Shown: piece by piece, positions 27,540 through 36,054 of the stretch | How positions within the stretch are numbered: position 1 is the stretch's first letter | Layout of the letters: each line of letters opens with the position of its first letter | Assembly: GCF_014203365.1 (NCBI RefSeq) | Contig: NZ_JACHIS010000001.1 | Coordinates: 3,348,001-3,412,000, forward strand | From: Actinoalloteichus hymeniacidonis | GTDB lineage: Bacteria > Actinomycetota > Actinomycetes > Mycobacteriales > Pseudonocardiaceae | Length of the DNA stretch: 64,000 bases | Direction of reading: 5' to 3' | Notes under the pieces: generated by a model | Told to the model about the DNA's origin: nothing | What the model saw: only the letters and a program-made list of their open reading frames with translations | The model's database searches: none | Position numbers and translations under genes: made by a program

Positions 27540-28469
27540 GTGCGAGCACTACACAGCAGGAACCTGACGGCATGGGCCGTCGGCATCATGTCGACCATAC
27601 TGATGGCTGGCGTCCCGACCATCGCAGGCGCGGAAGCGGCCGAACCCGCCGTCGATTGCAGGAACTTCGCGTCTCTGTACTCCGCGGACGAGGACGGCAG
27701 ACTCTACGAGAGATCTCATAGCCGACCGACCGAAGGACAGGGCTTCTGGGATTCGGCGATTGGATCCATCGGGAGCGGTGTCACCGGAAACATGCTTGCG
27801 GGAACCGACGGGCTGATGTACCAGATCAAGCCGGACGGAATCGTGGAAGCGTATCGGCACATCGGCGGCAGATCCTGGTATCAGTGGGAGGACGGCTCGT
27901 ACTCACGGAATATCAGCACGACGCTGGGCGGCTACACGGACCCGGTATGGCGGAAACGAATCACGGTCGACTCGAACGGCACGTTCTACCTTATTCGAGG
28001 AAACAATCAACTTTATCGCGCAACAGTCGATATCGAAGGTCTTGAATTCCGTCAGCAATCCATCGCCGAGGATTGGAGTCGTTTCGACGCCATCACGGCG
28101 GCCGGCCCGGGGGTGCTCTATGCCCGAGAGAGCGACGGTACGTTGTACCGCTTCCATTACGAGGAATCCTCACAACGCTGGATCGACGAGGGGACACACG
28201 TCGACGACGGCTGGGATCGCTACACCGCGTTCGTATCGCCGGGCGCCGACATCCTCTACGCCGTCGACACGGAGAGCGGCGGCGTGTATTGGCATCGGTT
28301 CTTCCCCTACTCCGAGGAAACCGTCGAACCACGCCTGATGGTGGTCGCGGGCACGCACGACTATCGGGTTGCCATGCCGTCGGACTCCTGTGCGTGGATT
28401 CCGCCGACGGAAGACACGACACCCGAATCGGGTGCCGCAACGAAACCAGGTTCGACCGAGGGCGCCTGA
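27540..28469 (+). CDS. Secreted tachylectin-like beta-propeller protein
   Basis: A 309-residue secreted protein. After an N-terminal signal peptide (LTAWAVGIMSTILMAGVPTIAGAEA) there are five or six imperfect repeats of about 45 residues containing D/E-x-D/N-G-x-L/F-Y strands: DEDGRLYE, GTDGLMYQI, DSNGTFYLI, ESDGTLYRF and DTESGGVYW. This is the pattern of tachylectin-2-type five-bladed propellers, known as carbohydrate-binding. The C-terminus is a Thr/Pro/Gly-rich tail. Two conserved-looking cysteines (Cys near 40 and near 280) could join the ends. The GTG start follows an unusual A-rich AAAAAAGGAAAA ribosome site. Codon use is noticeably less GC-biased than in neighbours (TTT, CTT, CAA, AAA present), suggesting later acquisition. 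The function as a lectin is inferred. Confidence 0.72.
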   Translation: MRALHSRNLTAWAVGIMSTILMAGVPTIAGAEAAEPAVDCRNFASLYSADEDGRLYERSHSRPTEGQGFWDSAIGSIGSGVTGNMLAGTDGLMYQIKPDGIVEAYRHIGGRSWYQWEDGSYSRNISTTLGGYTDPVWRKRITVDSNGTFYLIRGNNQLYRATVDIEGLEFRQQSIAEDWSRFDAITAAGPGVLYARESDGTLYRFHYEESSQRWIDEGTHVDDGWDRYTAFVSPGADILYAVDTESGGVYWHRFFPYSEETVEPRLMVVAGTHDYRVAMPSDSCAWIPPTEDTTPESGAATKPGSTEGA

Positions 28470-28547
28470 CTCACGATCGGAGCGGTGCGGCTCGGCGCCG
28501 GTCCTCCATCATGATCGCCTGCCGTCGTGATCGATCGGTTCGGTGAG

Positions 28548-29231
28548 TCAGCCGACCTGGCCGCCGTCTCCCACCACAGCGGTGCGATCGGGCAGGTGCC
28601 TGCCGAACCAGTCCGCGCTGAGTCTGGCGACCTCGTCCAGGGCGCCCGGCTCGGCGAACAGGTGGGTCGCGCCGGCGACGATCTCGATCCGATGCGGGGC
28701 GGACAGTTCCGCCGAGGCACGTCGGTTGAATGCGAGCACCTGCTCGTCCGCCCCACCGACGACGAACAGCGTCGCGGCGCGCACCGATCGCAGCACGGCA
28801 GGCTCTACGAGATCCGGGCGACCACCTCGGGACACCACCGCACGAACTTCCGGCAGTCGCGCCGCCGAGGCCAGTGCGGCGGCGGCTCCGGTGCTGGCTC
28901 CGAACAAGCCGATCGGCAGTCGGCCCGTGGAATCGGCCTTGATCCAGGCCACCGCGTCGATCACCCGTTGGGTCAGTAGCGGGATGTCGAAGCGCAGCTC
29001 CCCGGTTCGCTCGTCCAGCGTGGACTCCGCCTCGGTCAGCAGGTCCAGCTGCAGCGTCGCCAATCGGTGTGCGTGCAACACCGCTGCGACCGTCCGGTTA
29101 CGCGGGCTGCGCCGCGAGCTTCCCGAGCCGTGGACGAACACGACGATCCCCCTCGGCGCATCCCCCACCGTGAGATCGCCTGCGAGAGAACCCGCCGACG
29201 TACTCACCGAGATCGGAACCGACACCGCCAT
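28548..29231 (-). CDS. Alpha/beta hydrolase (dienelactone-hydrolase-like)
   Basis: A 227-residue cytoplasmic alpha/beta-hydrolase. The oxyanion segment FVHGSGSSRRSPRN, the nucleophile elbow GASTGAAAAL (Ser near 113), an acidic residue in VVGGADEQV and a His in GATHLF complete the triad. This compact form is common in actinobacteria, sometimes fused to or beside a phosphoribosyltransferase; no such partner is present here. Substrate unknown; small esters or lactones are plausible. The ATG at 29231 precedes the first beta strand. Confidence 0.82.
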   Translation of the reverse strand: MAVSVPISVSTSAGSLAGDLTVGDAPRGIVVFVHGSGSSRRSPRNRTVAAVLHAHRLATLQLDLLTEAESTLDERTGELRFDIPLLTQRVIDAVAWIKADSTGRLPIGLFGASTGAAAALASAARLPEVRAVVSRGGRPDLVEPAVLRSVRAATLFVVGGADEQVLAFNRRASAELSAPHRIEIVAGATHLFAEPGALDEVARLSADWFGRHLPDRTAVVGDGGQVG

Positions 29232-29370
29232 CGCCCGCCCCCTGGCTTCTCGAGGCCACCTCTGTTCCGGGGTTGCCGCCGATCACTGCGGGCAAACGTG
29301 ATCTTGCTGTCCTCGTCGGAGCGCAGCCCCGCTGCAACCCGTGATCCGCTCGTCGCAGGCACCGATCGGG

Positions 29371-29907
29371 TCAGGACGAGGCACGCGCCGGATCCCGTTC
29401 CCACACCCCGCGCAGGAAGGCCGCCTGGCCTGCGTGTTGGAGATCGTCGCCGACCACACTCACCAGTCTGGATGCCAGCGAGACCGGGGGATCCCAGCTC
29501 TCGTCGACGATGCGGTCGAAGTCCGAGTCGGTCACCGACGACAGGTATTCCACCGTCATCGCGTGCACCGCATCGTGGTAGCCGGTCAGAAGATCCGCGG
29601 AATCGACGCAGACCACGCCCACCTCCCGCGCGGTATGTCCGAACCCGGTGTCGGCGGCATCGAAAGGAAGCCCGAACCGGTCGAACCATCCCTCAGCGGT
29701 CCAGATCTGCTCGGACCCCGCCAGTTCCGAGACGTGGTCGTCCTGGATTCGCGTGAGGTGCCACAGCAACCAGGAGATCGAGTTGGACCCGCCGTCGAGT
29801 CGAGCGGACAACACCTCCGGGCTCAGGCCGGTCGCATTCTGCGCGACGAGCTCGCGGATTCGGTCGAACGCGTCGATCAGCACTCGTGCTGCTCTGTGGG
29901 CCGTCAT
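29371..29907 (-). CDS. DinB/DUF664-like family protein (putative mycothiol-dependent enzyme)
   Basis: A 178-residue four-helix-bundle protein of the DinB superfamily. It has the first-helix pattern ARVLIDAFDRIRELVAQNATGLS, the metal-ligand histidines in ISWLLWHLTRIQDDH and DDLQHAGQAAFLRGV, and the conserved tryptophans of this group. In actinobacteria many relatives are mycothiol-dependent transferases or isomerases, while others have no known role. The ATG at 29907 is preceded by GGGAGGA almost touching it, an unusually short spacing; the next in-frame starts are too far inside. It stands alone, 139 bp from the hydrolase upstream of which it reads. Confidence 0.75.
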   Translation of the reverse strand: MTAHRAARVLIDAFDRIRELVAQNATGLSPEVLSARLDGGSNSISWLLWHLTRIQDDHVSELAGSEQIWTAEGWFDRFGLPFDAADTGFGHTAREVGVVCVDSADLLTGYHDAVHAMTVEYLSSVTDSDFDRIVDESWDPPVSLASRLVSVVGDDLQHAGQAAFLRGVWERDPARASS

Positions 29908-30157
29908 TCCTCCCACGCTAGGAGACCGGCGGGCCGCTGTCCGGCTGAAACGGCACCAACCAACTCGTCGGGTCCGCGCTGCGGATCCGGCACCGCGACT
30001 CGGCCGGGCGCGACCGCGGCCGATTCGGCCGTTCGGCCCTGGAGCCCACCGCTGCCGATTGCGCTGTCCGGTGGCTGTCACCGCCGAATCCCCACGGTTA
30101 CCTTCATTCCGGGTGCGCGGTCTCGATGTCAATCCTCCACGAGGTACGGAGAACGAG

Positions 30158-30829
30158 ATGTCTTCTCACACGCATGCCCGAATGTCTTTCGCCGCCCGAC
30201 TGGCGGCCATCGGATCGGCGGTGTTGCTGCTCCTTGCGGGCCTGTTCACCGGGACCGCCTCCGCACACGGCTCGGTGATCGACCCCGGTTCCCGCAACTA
30301 CGGCTGCCACGACCGGTGGGGCACCGACCACCTGAACCCGGAGATGGCCACCGAGGACCCGATGTGCTGGCAGGCGTGGCAGGACAACCCGAACGCGATG
30401 TGGAACTGGAACGGGTTGTACCGCGAGAACGTCGGCGGAAACCACCAGGCGGCCATCCCCGACGGACAATTGTGCAGCGGCGGCCAGACCGAGGGTGGAC
30501 GTTACAACTCGATGGACGCGGTGGGCGACTGGAAGGCCACCGACATCGCGAACGACTTCTCGGTACACCTGTACGACCAGGCCTCGCACGGCGCCGACTA
30601 CTTCCAGGTGTACGTCACCGAGCAGGGTTTCGACCCGACCAGTCAGAGCCTGGGCTGGGGTGACCTCGAGTTGGTGGAGGAGACCGGGTCCTACGCGCCT
30701 GCCACCGACATCACCTTCGACGTCAGCGCTCCCGGTCGGACCGGCCGCCACATCGTGTACACGATCTGGCAGGCCAGCCACATGGACCAGTCCTACTACA
30801 TCTGCAGCGATGTGAACTTCACCGGCTGA
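30158..30829 (+). CDS. Secreted lytic polysaccharide monooxygenase, AA10 (CBM33)
   Basis: A 223-residue secreted copper enzyme that oxidatively cleaves chitin or cellulose. The signal peptide ends ...TASA, leaving His37 as the mature N-terminus (HGSVIDPGSRNYGCHDRW). This His and a second one in GGNHQAAIPDGQLCSGG form the copper histidine brace. The C-terminal block HMDQSYYICSDVNFTG is also typical of AA10. There is no extra carbohydrate-binding module or linker, so it is a single-domain form. ATG 30158 has GGAGA 6 nt upstream. Chitin versus cellulose preference cannot be decided by eye, although the GNHQAAIPDGQLCS block is shared with cellulose-active streptomycete enzymes. Confidence 0.93.
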   Translation: MSSHTHARMSFAARLAAIGSAVLLLLAGLFTGTASAHGSVIDPGSRNYGCHDRWGTDHLNPEMATEDPMCWQAWQDNPNAMWNWNGLYRENVGGNHQAAIPDGQLCSGGQTEGGRYNSMDAVGDWKATDIANDFSVHLYDQASHGADYFQVYVTEQGFDPTSQSLGWGDLELVEETGSYAPATDITFDVSAPGRTGRHIVYTIWQASHMDQSYYICSDVNFTG

Positions 30830-30968
30830 GTCGGCCTGGTGGGTCCGCCCCTCGCCTCACCTCGACCCCGCGCCACCCGACGCACGGCATCGGTGCGACA
30901 TGATGTCGGGTGGGGCGACGAGGTCGGTGTCGGGTGCGGCGGGGTGCGGCCCGCAGGAGGCGATGGTG

Positions 30969-31436
30969 ATGGACGGACACGACGATCGGGCGGTGCACGA
31001 TCTCGGTGCCTTCCTCCTCGGACGATGGCGTCTGGATCGGAGGATCGTCGACGACCGGGGCGACCTGCTCGGCACCGTGGTCGGCTCGGTCGTGATCACC
31101 GAGGTCGCGGCGGAGGTGGCGACGCCCCCGCCGCGCAGCCTCGACTACCACGAGGAGGGCGAGCTGGTGCTCGCCTCATACCGGGGCCCGATGAGCCGAC
31201 GGTTGGAGTATCGCCTCGGTGAAGCGGGCCGGGCGGTGGTCCACTTCGATCACGGCGGATTCTTTCACGATGTGGACCTGCGTAGCGGGCATTGGCAGGC
31301 ACGTCATCCCTGCGGCGATGACCGCTACCTCGGCACCTATTCCGTGCTGGGCCCGGACCGCTGGCGGCAGGAGTGGCAGGTCGAAGGCCCGTCGAAGGCC
31401 CACACGATCCACTCCGAGTTCCACCGTGTCGGCTGA
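30969..31436 (+). CDS. DUF6314-like protein
   Basis: A 155-residue soluble protein with a predicted lipocalin-like barrel: FLLGRWRLDRRIVDD at the N-terminus, alternating strands through the middle, and GTYSVLGPDRWRQEWQVEGPSKAHTI at the end. The FLxGxWxLxRxI start and the late WxxxWxVxGPxK block are what I associate with DUF6314. Function unknown; such barrels usually bind small hydrophobic ligands. AGGAGG at 30955-30960 is 8 nt before ATG 30969, which was preferred over ATG 30963 only 2 nt away. Convergent with the proline iminopeptidase gene. Confidence 0.68.
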   Translation: MDGHDDRAVHDLGAFLLGRWRLDRRIVDDRGDLLGTVVGSVVITEVAAEVATPPPRSLDYHEEGELVLASYRGPMSRRLEYRLGEAGRAVVHFDHGGFFHDVDLRSGHWQARHPCGDDRYLGTYSVLGPDRWRQEWQVEGPSKAHTIHSEFHRVG

Positions 31437-31488
31437 GCGGGTAGACCGCCCTTCATCGATCCCCTTACGCCGAGTCGAGCCGCTCGGT

Positions 31489-32451
31489 TCATCGCCGGCA
31501 GGCGAATCGGTCTAGGGCCCGGCGGAACTCCTGCCGCATGGTGTCGCTTCCGGTGTGCCCGGCATCCTCGACGATGACCAGTTCCGCGTCCGGCCACCGG
31601 CCCGCCAGTTCCCAGGCATTGCCCAACGGCCCGCCCAGGTCGTGCCTGCCGTGGATCAGCACGCCGGGGATGCCGGTCAATCGGTCGGCCTGTTGCAGCA
31701 GCACACCCTCGGGCAGCCAGGCGGCGTTCGAGAAATAGTGCGCACAGATCCGAACGAAGGCCGACAGATCCCGATCCGGCCGGTCGCTGTAGGCATTGCG
31801 TCGGCCGTTGGGCTCCTGGGAGATGACCGTGTCCTCCCAGTCGGCCCAGTCCCGGGTGGCGCGGGCCCGTACCTCGGGGTCGGGGTCCGAGGTCAGTCGC
31901 GCGTAGGCCGCGAGTAGGTCGCCGTCGCGGTCGACCTCGGGAACGCCGTCTCGGAATCGTTCCCATTCCTGGGGGAACAGCAGACCGACACCTCGGTACA
32001 ACCAGTCGATCTCCGAGCGACGGGTCATGGTGACACCGGCGAGGACGATCTCCGAGACACGATCCGGATGTCGCTGTGCGTAGGCCAGAATCAGGGTGGA
32101 GCCCCATGATCCGCCGAAGAGCAGCCAGCGGTCGATGCCCAGGTGTTCACGCAGCCGCTCCATATCGGCGATCAGATGGTCGGTGGTGTTGACCGTCAGG
32201 TCGGTGGCAGGGTCACTCGCGTGCGGGGTACTTCGGCCACAGCCGCGTTGATCGAACAGCACGACCCGGTACTCGGCCGGATCGCAGTACCGGCGCAGGC
32301 CCCGCGAACGCCCGGCCCCGGGACCGCCGTGCACGATGAGGACGGGCTTGCCATCGGGGTTGCCGCCGACCTCCCAGGCCACGTGGTTTCCGTCACCGAC
32401 GTCCAACATACCTTCGTCGAACGGCTCGGTCGGCTCGTAGTACTCGGACAT
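31489..32451 (-). CDS. pip: Proline iminopeptidase
   Basis: A 320-residue alpha/beta-hydrolase of peptidase family S33 that removes N-terminal proline from peptides in the cytoplasm. The HGGPGAGRSRG oxyanion segment, the DQRGCGRSTPHA block, the nucleophile elbow GGSWGSTL, the acid in HGRHDLGGP and the His in DAGHTGSD are all diagnostic. The length matches the family. ATG 32451 follows GGAGG with 5-nt spacing; an upstream in-frame start adds five residues. It is divergent from a MarR regulator across 47 bp containing a palindromic operator, so its expression is probably controlled by that regulator. Confidence 0.92.
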   Translation of the reverse strand: MSEYYEPTEPFDEGMLDVGDGNHVAWEVGGNPDGKPVLIVHGGPGAGRSRGLRRYCDPAEYRVVLFDQRGCGRSTPHASDPATDLTVNTTDHLIADMERLREHLGIDRWLLFGGSWGSTLILAYAQRHPDRVSEIVLAGVTMTRRSEIDWLYRGVGLLFPQEWERFRDGVPEVDRDGDLLAAYARLTSDPDPEVRARATRDWADWEDTVISQEPNGRRNAYSDRPDRDLSAFVRICAHYFSNAAWLPEGVLLQQADRLTGIPGVLIHGRHDLGGPLGNAWELAGRWPDAELVIVEDAGHTGSDTMRQEFRRALDRFACRR

Positions 32452-32472
32452 AACCGCCTCCAACAACGCAGA

Positions 32473-32490
32473 TGTATTAGCGCTGTTACA
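32473..32490. promoter_or_regulatory. Palindromic MarR-type operator
   Basis: TGTATTAGCGCTGTTACA is an imperfect palindrome centred in the 47-bp gap between pip and the divergent marR gene, ending 8 nt before the marR ATG. Its size and position fit an autoregulatory MarR-family site controlling both genes. Confidence 0.6.
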
Positions 32491-32498
32491 TTAACGGC

Positions 32499-33050
32499 AT
32501 GACGGTCCGATCCAGCCTCCCGGGCAGCGGCAGCGAACTTCTCGGCACGCGACTGCGTCATCTCCTGGAGCTTCTGGAGGGCGATGTCGCCGCGGTCTAC
32601 GCCGATCTCGGCCTGACGGGCTTCCGTCCGAGATTCACACCGATCGTGGTGTTGCTGCACACCGACGGCCCACAGTCGATCCGTGACATCGCGACGGCGA
32701 CCGGCGTGACGCACTCCGCCGCGAGTCAGACCATCGCGCAGATGGTCACCGAGCAACTGGTCATCCTGTCCACCGGCTCGGACGCCCGCACCCGGCTCGC
32801 GCGGCTTACCCCGAAGGCGACCAGGCTCATCCCCGCCCTGGACGCGGAATGGGCGGCCACCACGGCCGCCGTCGGCGAATTGGAAGCCGAGTTGTCGGCA
32901 CCGCTGAGCGACGTGATCGACGAGGCGCTGGCCGCACTGCGGCGACGATCGATGCGCGAACGCATCGCAGCGGCGGCATCGAATCAGGAACCTTCGAACA
33001 CGGCGCGCTCCGCCACCTGGGATGCGATCTCGCGCGTTCCGAATCCCTGA
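32499..33050 (+). CDS. MarR-family transcriptional regulator
   Basis: A 183-residue winged-helix DNA-binding protein. The recognition region SIRDIATATGVTHSAASQTIAQMVTEQLVI (about 65-95) and the wing STGSDARTRLARLTPKA are typical MarR elements; N- and C-terminal helices form the dimer interface. No ribosome site is visible before ATG 32499, and the palindrome ends 8 nt upstream, suggesting a leaderless or near-leaderless transcript. It presumably represses itself and pip. The ligand is unknown. Confidence 0.87.
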   Translation: MTVRSSLPGSGSELLGTRLRHLLELLEGDVAAVYADLGLTGFRPRFTPIVVLLHTDGPQSIRDIATATGVTHSAASQTIAQMVTEQLVILSTGSDARTRLARLTPKATRLIPALDAEWAATTAAVGELEAELSAPLSDVIDEALAALRRRSMRERIAAAASNQEPSNTARSATWDAISRVPNP

Positions 33051-33073
33051 TCAGCAGGGCTCGCCCCTGCACC

Positions 33074-33096
33074 GGGGAACGCCCGGAACGGTTCCC
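33074..33096. terminator. Possible terminator hairpin
   Basis: Inverted repeat GGGAAC / GTTCCC with a 10-nt loop, 25 bp after the marR stop and upstream of the convergent GH114 gene end. No T-tract. Confidence 0.35.
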
Positions 33097-33209
33097 GTCG
33101 CGCCGCCTGCCGAGTCGGCGGGTAGGCCGATCATCGTCCCTGCGACGCGACGGGTATCGCACTCAGCGAGCGCCTGCTCGGATCGCCAGCACTCGGTGGT
33201 GAACGCCGA

Positions 33210-34118
33210 TCAGCAGGCGTCGTACTGATAGGTCGAGCTGCCGGGCCTGCTGACGGGGACGTCCCGCAGCACAACCGAGATGGAATCGCCGACCTGGTCG
33301 CAGGTCCAATCGAAGTTCTCGCGCTCGTACTCGATGGCGATCACCCGGTCGCCGAAGACATCGCGGTAACCCTGGCACTCGGTCCACTCGCCACAGTTCT
33401 CGGCGATGGCGAAGTCGAAGCCGATCACCTCCAGCGAGACCTCGGCTTCGAGCTCGACGGTGTTCTTCTGCGCGGAGGCCATGCCCTCGGAGTGCGCGAC
33501 CTCGGTGATCAGCGTGGCGAACTCGACGGCCTCCTCCTCACCGAAGGGCACCTGCCCCTCCAACGGCGTCCCGTCGAAGCGGATCCACGAATCGAGGTTG
33601 TCGTACTCGACGGCCTCGAAGCCCTTGTCCGCACAGGTCTCGATCATCGGACGCAGATGCTCGACCGCGTCGGCACGGTTGCTCTCGGTCGAGATGTCGA
33701 CCAGGTACTCGCCACCCCAGTTCGGGTCGTCGCCCAATTCGTTCAGCACGAGGTGCGCAGGCCAGTTCGACTGCGCGTCCGGCCGGTCGAGACCACCGTC
33801 GTCGCTCTGGGTCTGGAAGGCGTTCACATAACAGATCCCATAGGCACCCGCAGGCGCGTCGCCCGCGAACCAGTCTCTGGAGACGACGGAGACACCCTCG
33901 GGCAGCTCGTAGTCACCACCGATCTGGTAGTCGAAGGTCGCGTCGACCGGCGGCGCACTCCACGCCTGGTCGGCCGCATTCTCGACCTGAGCCGTGGAGC
34001 CCGCGACCAGTTCGGGCGTCCCGGCGGACATGGTGGGGGTCTCTCCGCAGGCTGCCGCCAGCGGGAGTACCACGGCGAGAGCCGAGATCCGACGAATCAC
34101 GATGCGATCCCTCTCCAT
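33210..34118 (-). CDS. GH114-type endo-alpha-1,4-polygalactosaminidase-like lipoprotein
   Basis: A 302-residue exported lipoprotein (signal VLPLAAAC, lipidated Cys near 24). The catalytic region resembles glycoside hydrolase family 114 TIM barrels: FDYQIGG near the start, then YGICYVNAFQTQ, WGGEYLVDIS, KGFEAVEYDNLDSW (likely catalytic acid residues), the GMASAQKNT block and VIAIEYE. GH114 enzymes cut alpha-1,4-galactosaminoglycans; many bacterial members are uncharacterised. It stands alone on the minus strand, with a 460-bp gene-free stretch upstream. Confidence 0.82.
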   Translation of the reverse strand: MERDRIVIRRISALAVVLPLAAACGETPTMSAGTPELVAGSTAQVENAADQAWSAPPVDATFDYQIGGDYELPEGVSVVSRDWFAGDAPAGAYGICYVNAFQTQSDDGGLDRPDAQSNWPAHLVLNELGDDPNWGGEYLVDISTESNRADAVEHLRPMIETCADKGFEAVEYDNLDSWIRFDGTPLEGQVPFGEEEAVEFATLITEVAHSEGMASAQKNTVELEAEVSLEVIGFDFAIAENCGEWTECQGYRDVFGDRVIAIEYERENFDWTCDQVGDSISVVLRDVPVSRPGSSTYQYDAC

Positions 34119-34578
34119 CGATCCGATTGGGAGTCGCAGTGGTCGGGTTCGACCACCGCAACCCAGCCCACAAGTTGATCTCTCGGGGCGTTCAGCACCC
34201 TACGCGTCCGTGCGCGGGCAACGACCGGCTTCGCGGGCCGATCTGGAACCCGGGATTGCGGGGTGGAGATGATGCCCGCCAAACCCTTGCCAGGACCGGT
34301 TCGATGGTGTGGAGACGGGGCCTGCGGGTGCCGGAGATCGCCATCGCCTGCGATCTGCGCAACCGCTCGCACACCCAGCGTACTCGCTTCGTGACCCGCG
34401 TCACTCCAATGCGAATTCTTCTCGGGAACTGTGGTGCGTGACACAGCGACTTGTCCACTGTGTACGTGTCGAGCACGAGTGACCGAGACGAGACCACCGC
34501 ACACCGCGCCGGAGGGCGCGGGATCGTGGGCGGCCTCGCTCCGGCACCACTCGGCAACGCCGGGAGGAGGTGATTCCC
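34119..34578. other. Divergent intergenic region GH114 / basic peptide locus
   Basis: 460 bp with no convincing protein. Near 34438-34475 there are several short inverted repeats (for example GACAC...GTGTC) of the kind found around regulated promoters, and the promoters of both flanking transcripts must lie here. Nothing more specific can be supported. Confidence 0.4.
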
Positions 34579-34653
34579 ATGCGCAAGAAGGTGATGACGG
34601 CGAAGGTTCGCCGGAAGAAGACCCGCACCCGCACCCTCACCAACCACGGCTGA
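34579..34653 (+). CDS. 24-residue basic peptide ahead of SagB-type dehydrogenase
   Basis: A very short reading frame with an exceptionally good ribosome site (GGAGGAGGTGA, core ~8 nt before ATG). The peptide starts MRKKVMTAKV, has ten Lys/Arg residues and ends with the repeat TRTRTLT and NHG. It has five Thr but no Cys or Ser. It could be a precursor peptide for the SagB-type enzyme starting 155 bp downstream, a translated regulatory leader, or a small basic structural protein. The ideal Shine-Dalgarno is the main argument for translation. Codon use cannot be judged in 24 codons. Its stop overlaps the next ATG as TGATG. No known RiPP precursor family recognised. Confidence 0.55.
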   Translation: MRKKVMTAKVRRKKTRTRTLTNHG

Positions 34654-34807
34654 TGAGTTCGGCGGTCGCCGGCATTCTCGACGGCGACCCCGGACAGCGA
34701 TCCGCAGCAGCCGGTCGGCGCTTCACGGGTGGGGTCGCGGTTGCGACCTTCCGCTCGTCGGCGCCGGCCGGCCTGCGCAACCGAGTGGCAGAAAGGCGGT
34801 CCTTGAG

Positions 34808-35986
34808 GTGGAGTACCGACGCTCGCGCAGCCTGGTGCTGTACTGGCACGACGGCGAGCTGACCGTGGAGAACTATCTGGAGGTCCGGTCCACGGACGTC
34901 GAAGGCGACAACGCGGTGGCCATCGACGAGGAGGCCGTCGCGTTGCTGAGCCGCTTCGACGACTTCACCGACGTCGAGGACGTGGTGGCGGACTTCCCCG
35001 AACACGAGCCCGATTCGGTGCGAGGTGTGATCAAGGACCTCGCCGAGGACGGACTGCTCCTGACCAGGCAGCAGACCGATCGGGAGGACCGGTTCCTCGA
35101 CTCCTGGGGCTCGTGGGGCGAGGAGGCCCGGTACTTCCACTTCGGAACCCGCAACGCCCTCTACTCCGGCGACAGCCTGGAGCAGCGACGCTCCGATGCC
35201 CGGTGGATACGCGAGACCGGCGGCGACCCGCCCGCCATCTTCAAGAGCTATCCCGATGCCCCTCGGGTGTACCTCCCCCGGATCCCCCGCCGGATCGACG
35301 AGGATTTCCTCACCGTCTTGACTCGACGCCGTACCCATCGGGTCTTCACCGGGGAACAGGTGCGCCTGGCCGATTTCGCCGCAGCGCTGTTCTACACGTT
35401 CGCGCCGATGCAGCTCTACGACGCGGGCGACCTCGGAACCCTGATGCTGCGGACCAGCCCGTGTGGTGGGGCGCGACACGAGCTGGAGGGCTATGTGGGG
35501 GTGTTCGACGTACAGGGCGTGCAACCGGGCCTCTACCACTACAACGCCGAGTGCCACGCCCTGGAACTGATCGACGGCGACTTCGACCGCGAACGGCTGC
35601 ACCGACTCACCTACGAGTCGGAGATGTGCACGCCGTCGGCCTTCGTCTGCTTCGTGACCGCCGTCTACGAGCGGACGATGTACAAGTACCGACACTCCCG
35701 CGCCTATCGGGTGACGCTGCTGAGCGCCGGCCACCTGGGCCAGACCTTCGTGCTCACCAACACGGCGCTGGGGCTCGGGGCATGGCAGACGGCCGCCTTC
35801 CGTGACGACGAACTCGACGCCGCGCTCGGTGTGGACGGTTTCACCGAGGGCGTGCTGTACATGTTCGGTGCGGGCCATCCGGTCTACGCCCCCGACGGCA
35901 TGCCCGCCGGGATCTCGCGCGCGGGCCTGGTCGACGGCGCCGCGCTGATGGCACCGCGACGACAACCCGACGGCGACCAGGACTAG
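34808..35986 (+). CDS. SagB/ThcOx-type FMN-dependent dehydrogenase with N-terminal winged-helix-like domain
   Basis: A 392-residue nitroreductase-fold flavoenzyme. The first ~100 residues (YWHDGELTVENYL... AIDEEAVALLSRF ... VRGVIKDLAEDGLLLT) look like the winged-helix leader-binding region found in many RiPP enzymes. The rest is the SagB-type oxidoreductase: RRTHRVF (FMN-binding Arg), TSPCGGARHELEGYV, GLYHYNAECHALE and the final GAWQTAAFRDDELDAALGVDG. Such enzymes oxidise azolines to azoles in TOMM peptides, or act in other peptide or small-molecule pathways. GTG 34808 has AAAGGCGG 8 nt upstream. No YcaO cyclodehydratase is in the window, so an azole role is uncertain. Downstream is a heme-type membrane protein. 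Confidence 0.83.
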   Translation: MEYRRSRSLVLYWHDGELTVENYLEVRSTDVEGDNAVAIDEEAVALLSRFDDFTDVEDVVADFPEHEPDSVRGVIKDLAEDGLLLTRQQTDREDRFLDSWGSWGEEARYFHFGTRNALYSGDSLEQRRSDARWIRETGGDPPAIFKSYPDAPRVYLPRIPRRIDEDFLTVLTRRRTHRVFTGEQVRLADFAAALFYTFAPMQLYDAGDLGTLMLRTSPCGGARHELEGYVGVFDVQGVQPGLYHYNAECHALELIDGDFDRERLHRLTYESEMCTPSAFVCFVTAVYERTMYKYRHSRAYRVTLLSAGHLGQTFVLTNTALGLGAWQTAAFRDDELDAALGVDGFTEGVLYMFGAGHPVYAPDGMPAGISRAGLVDGAALMAPRRQPDGDQD

Positions 35987-36054
35987 CCACATCCCGAGTC
36001 GGGCCCGCGCCGGTGTCAGTGCGCCGGCCCGACTCGTCCGACCGATCACCACCG

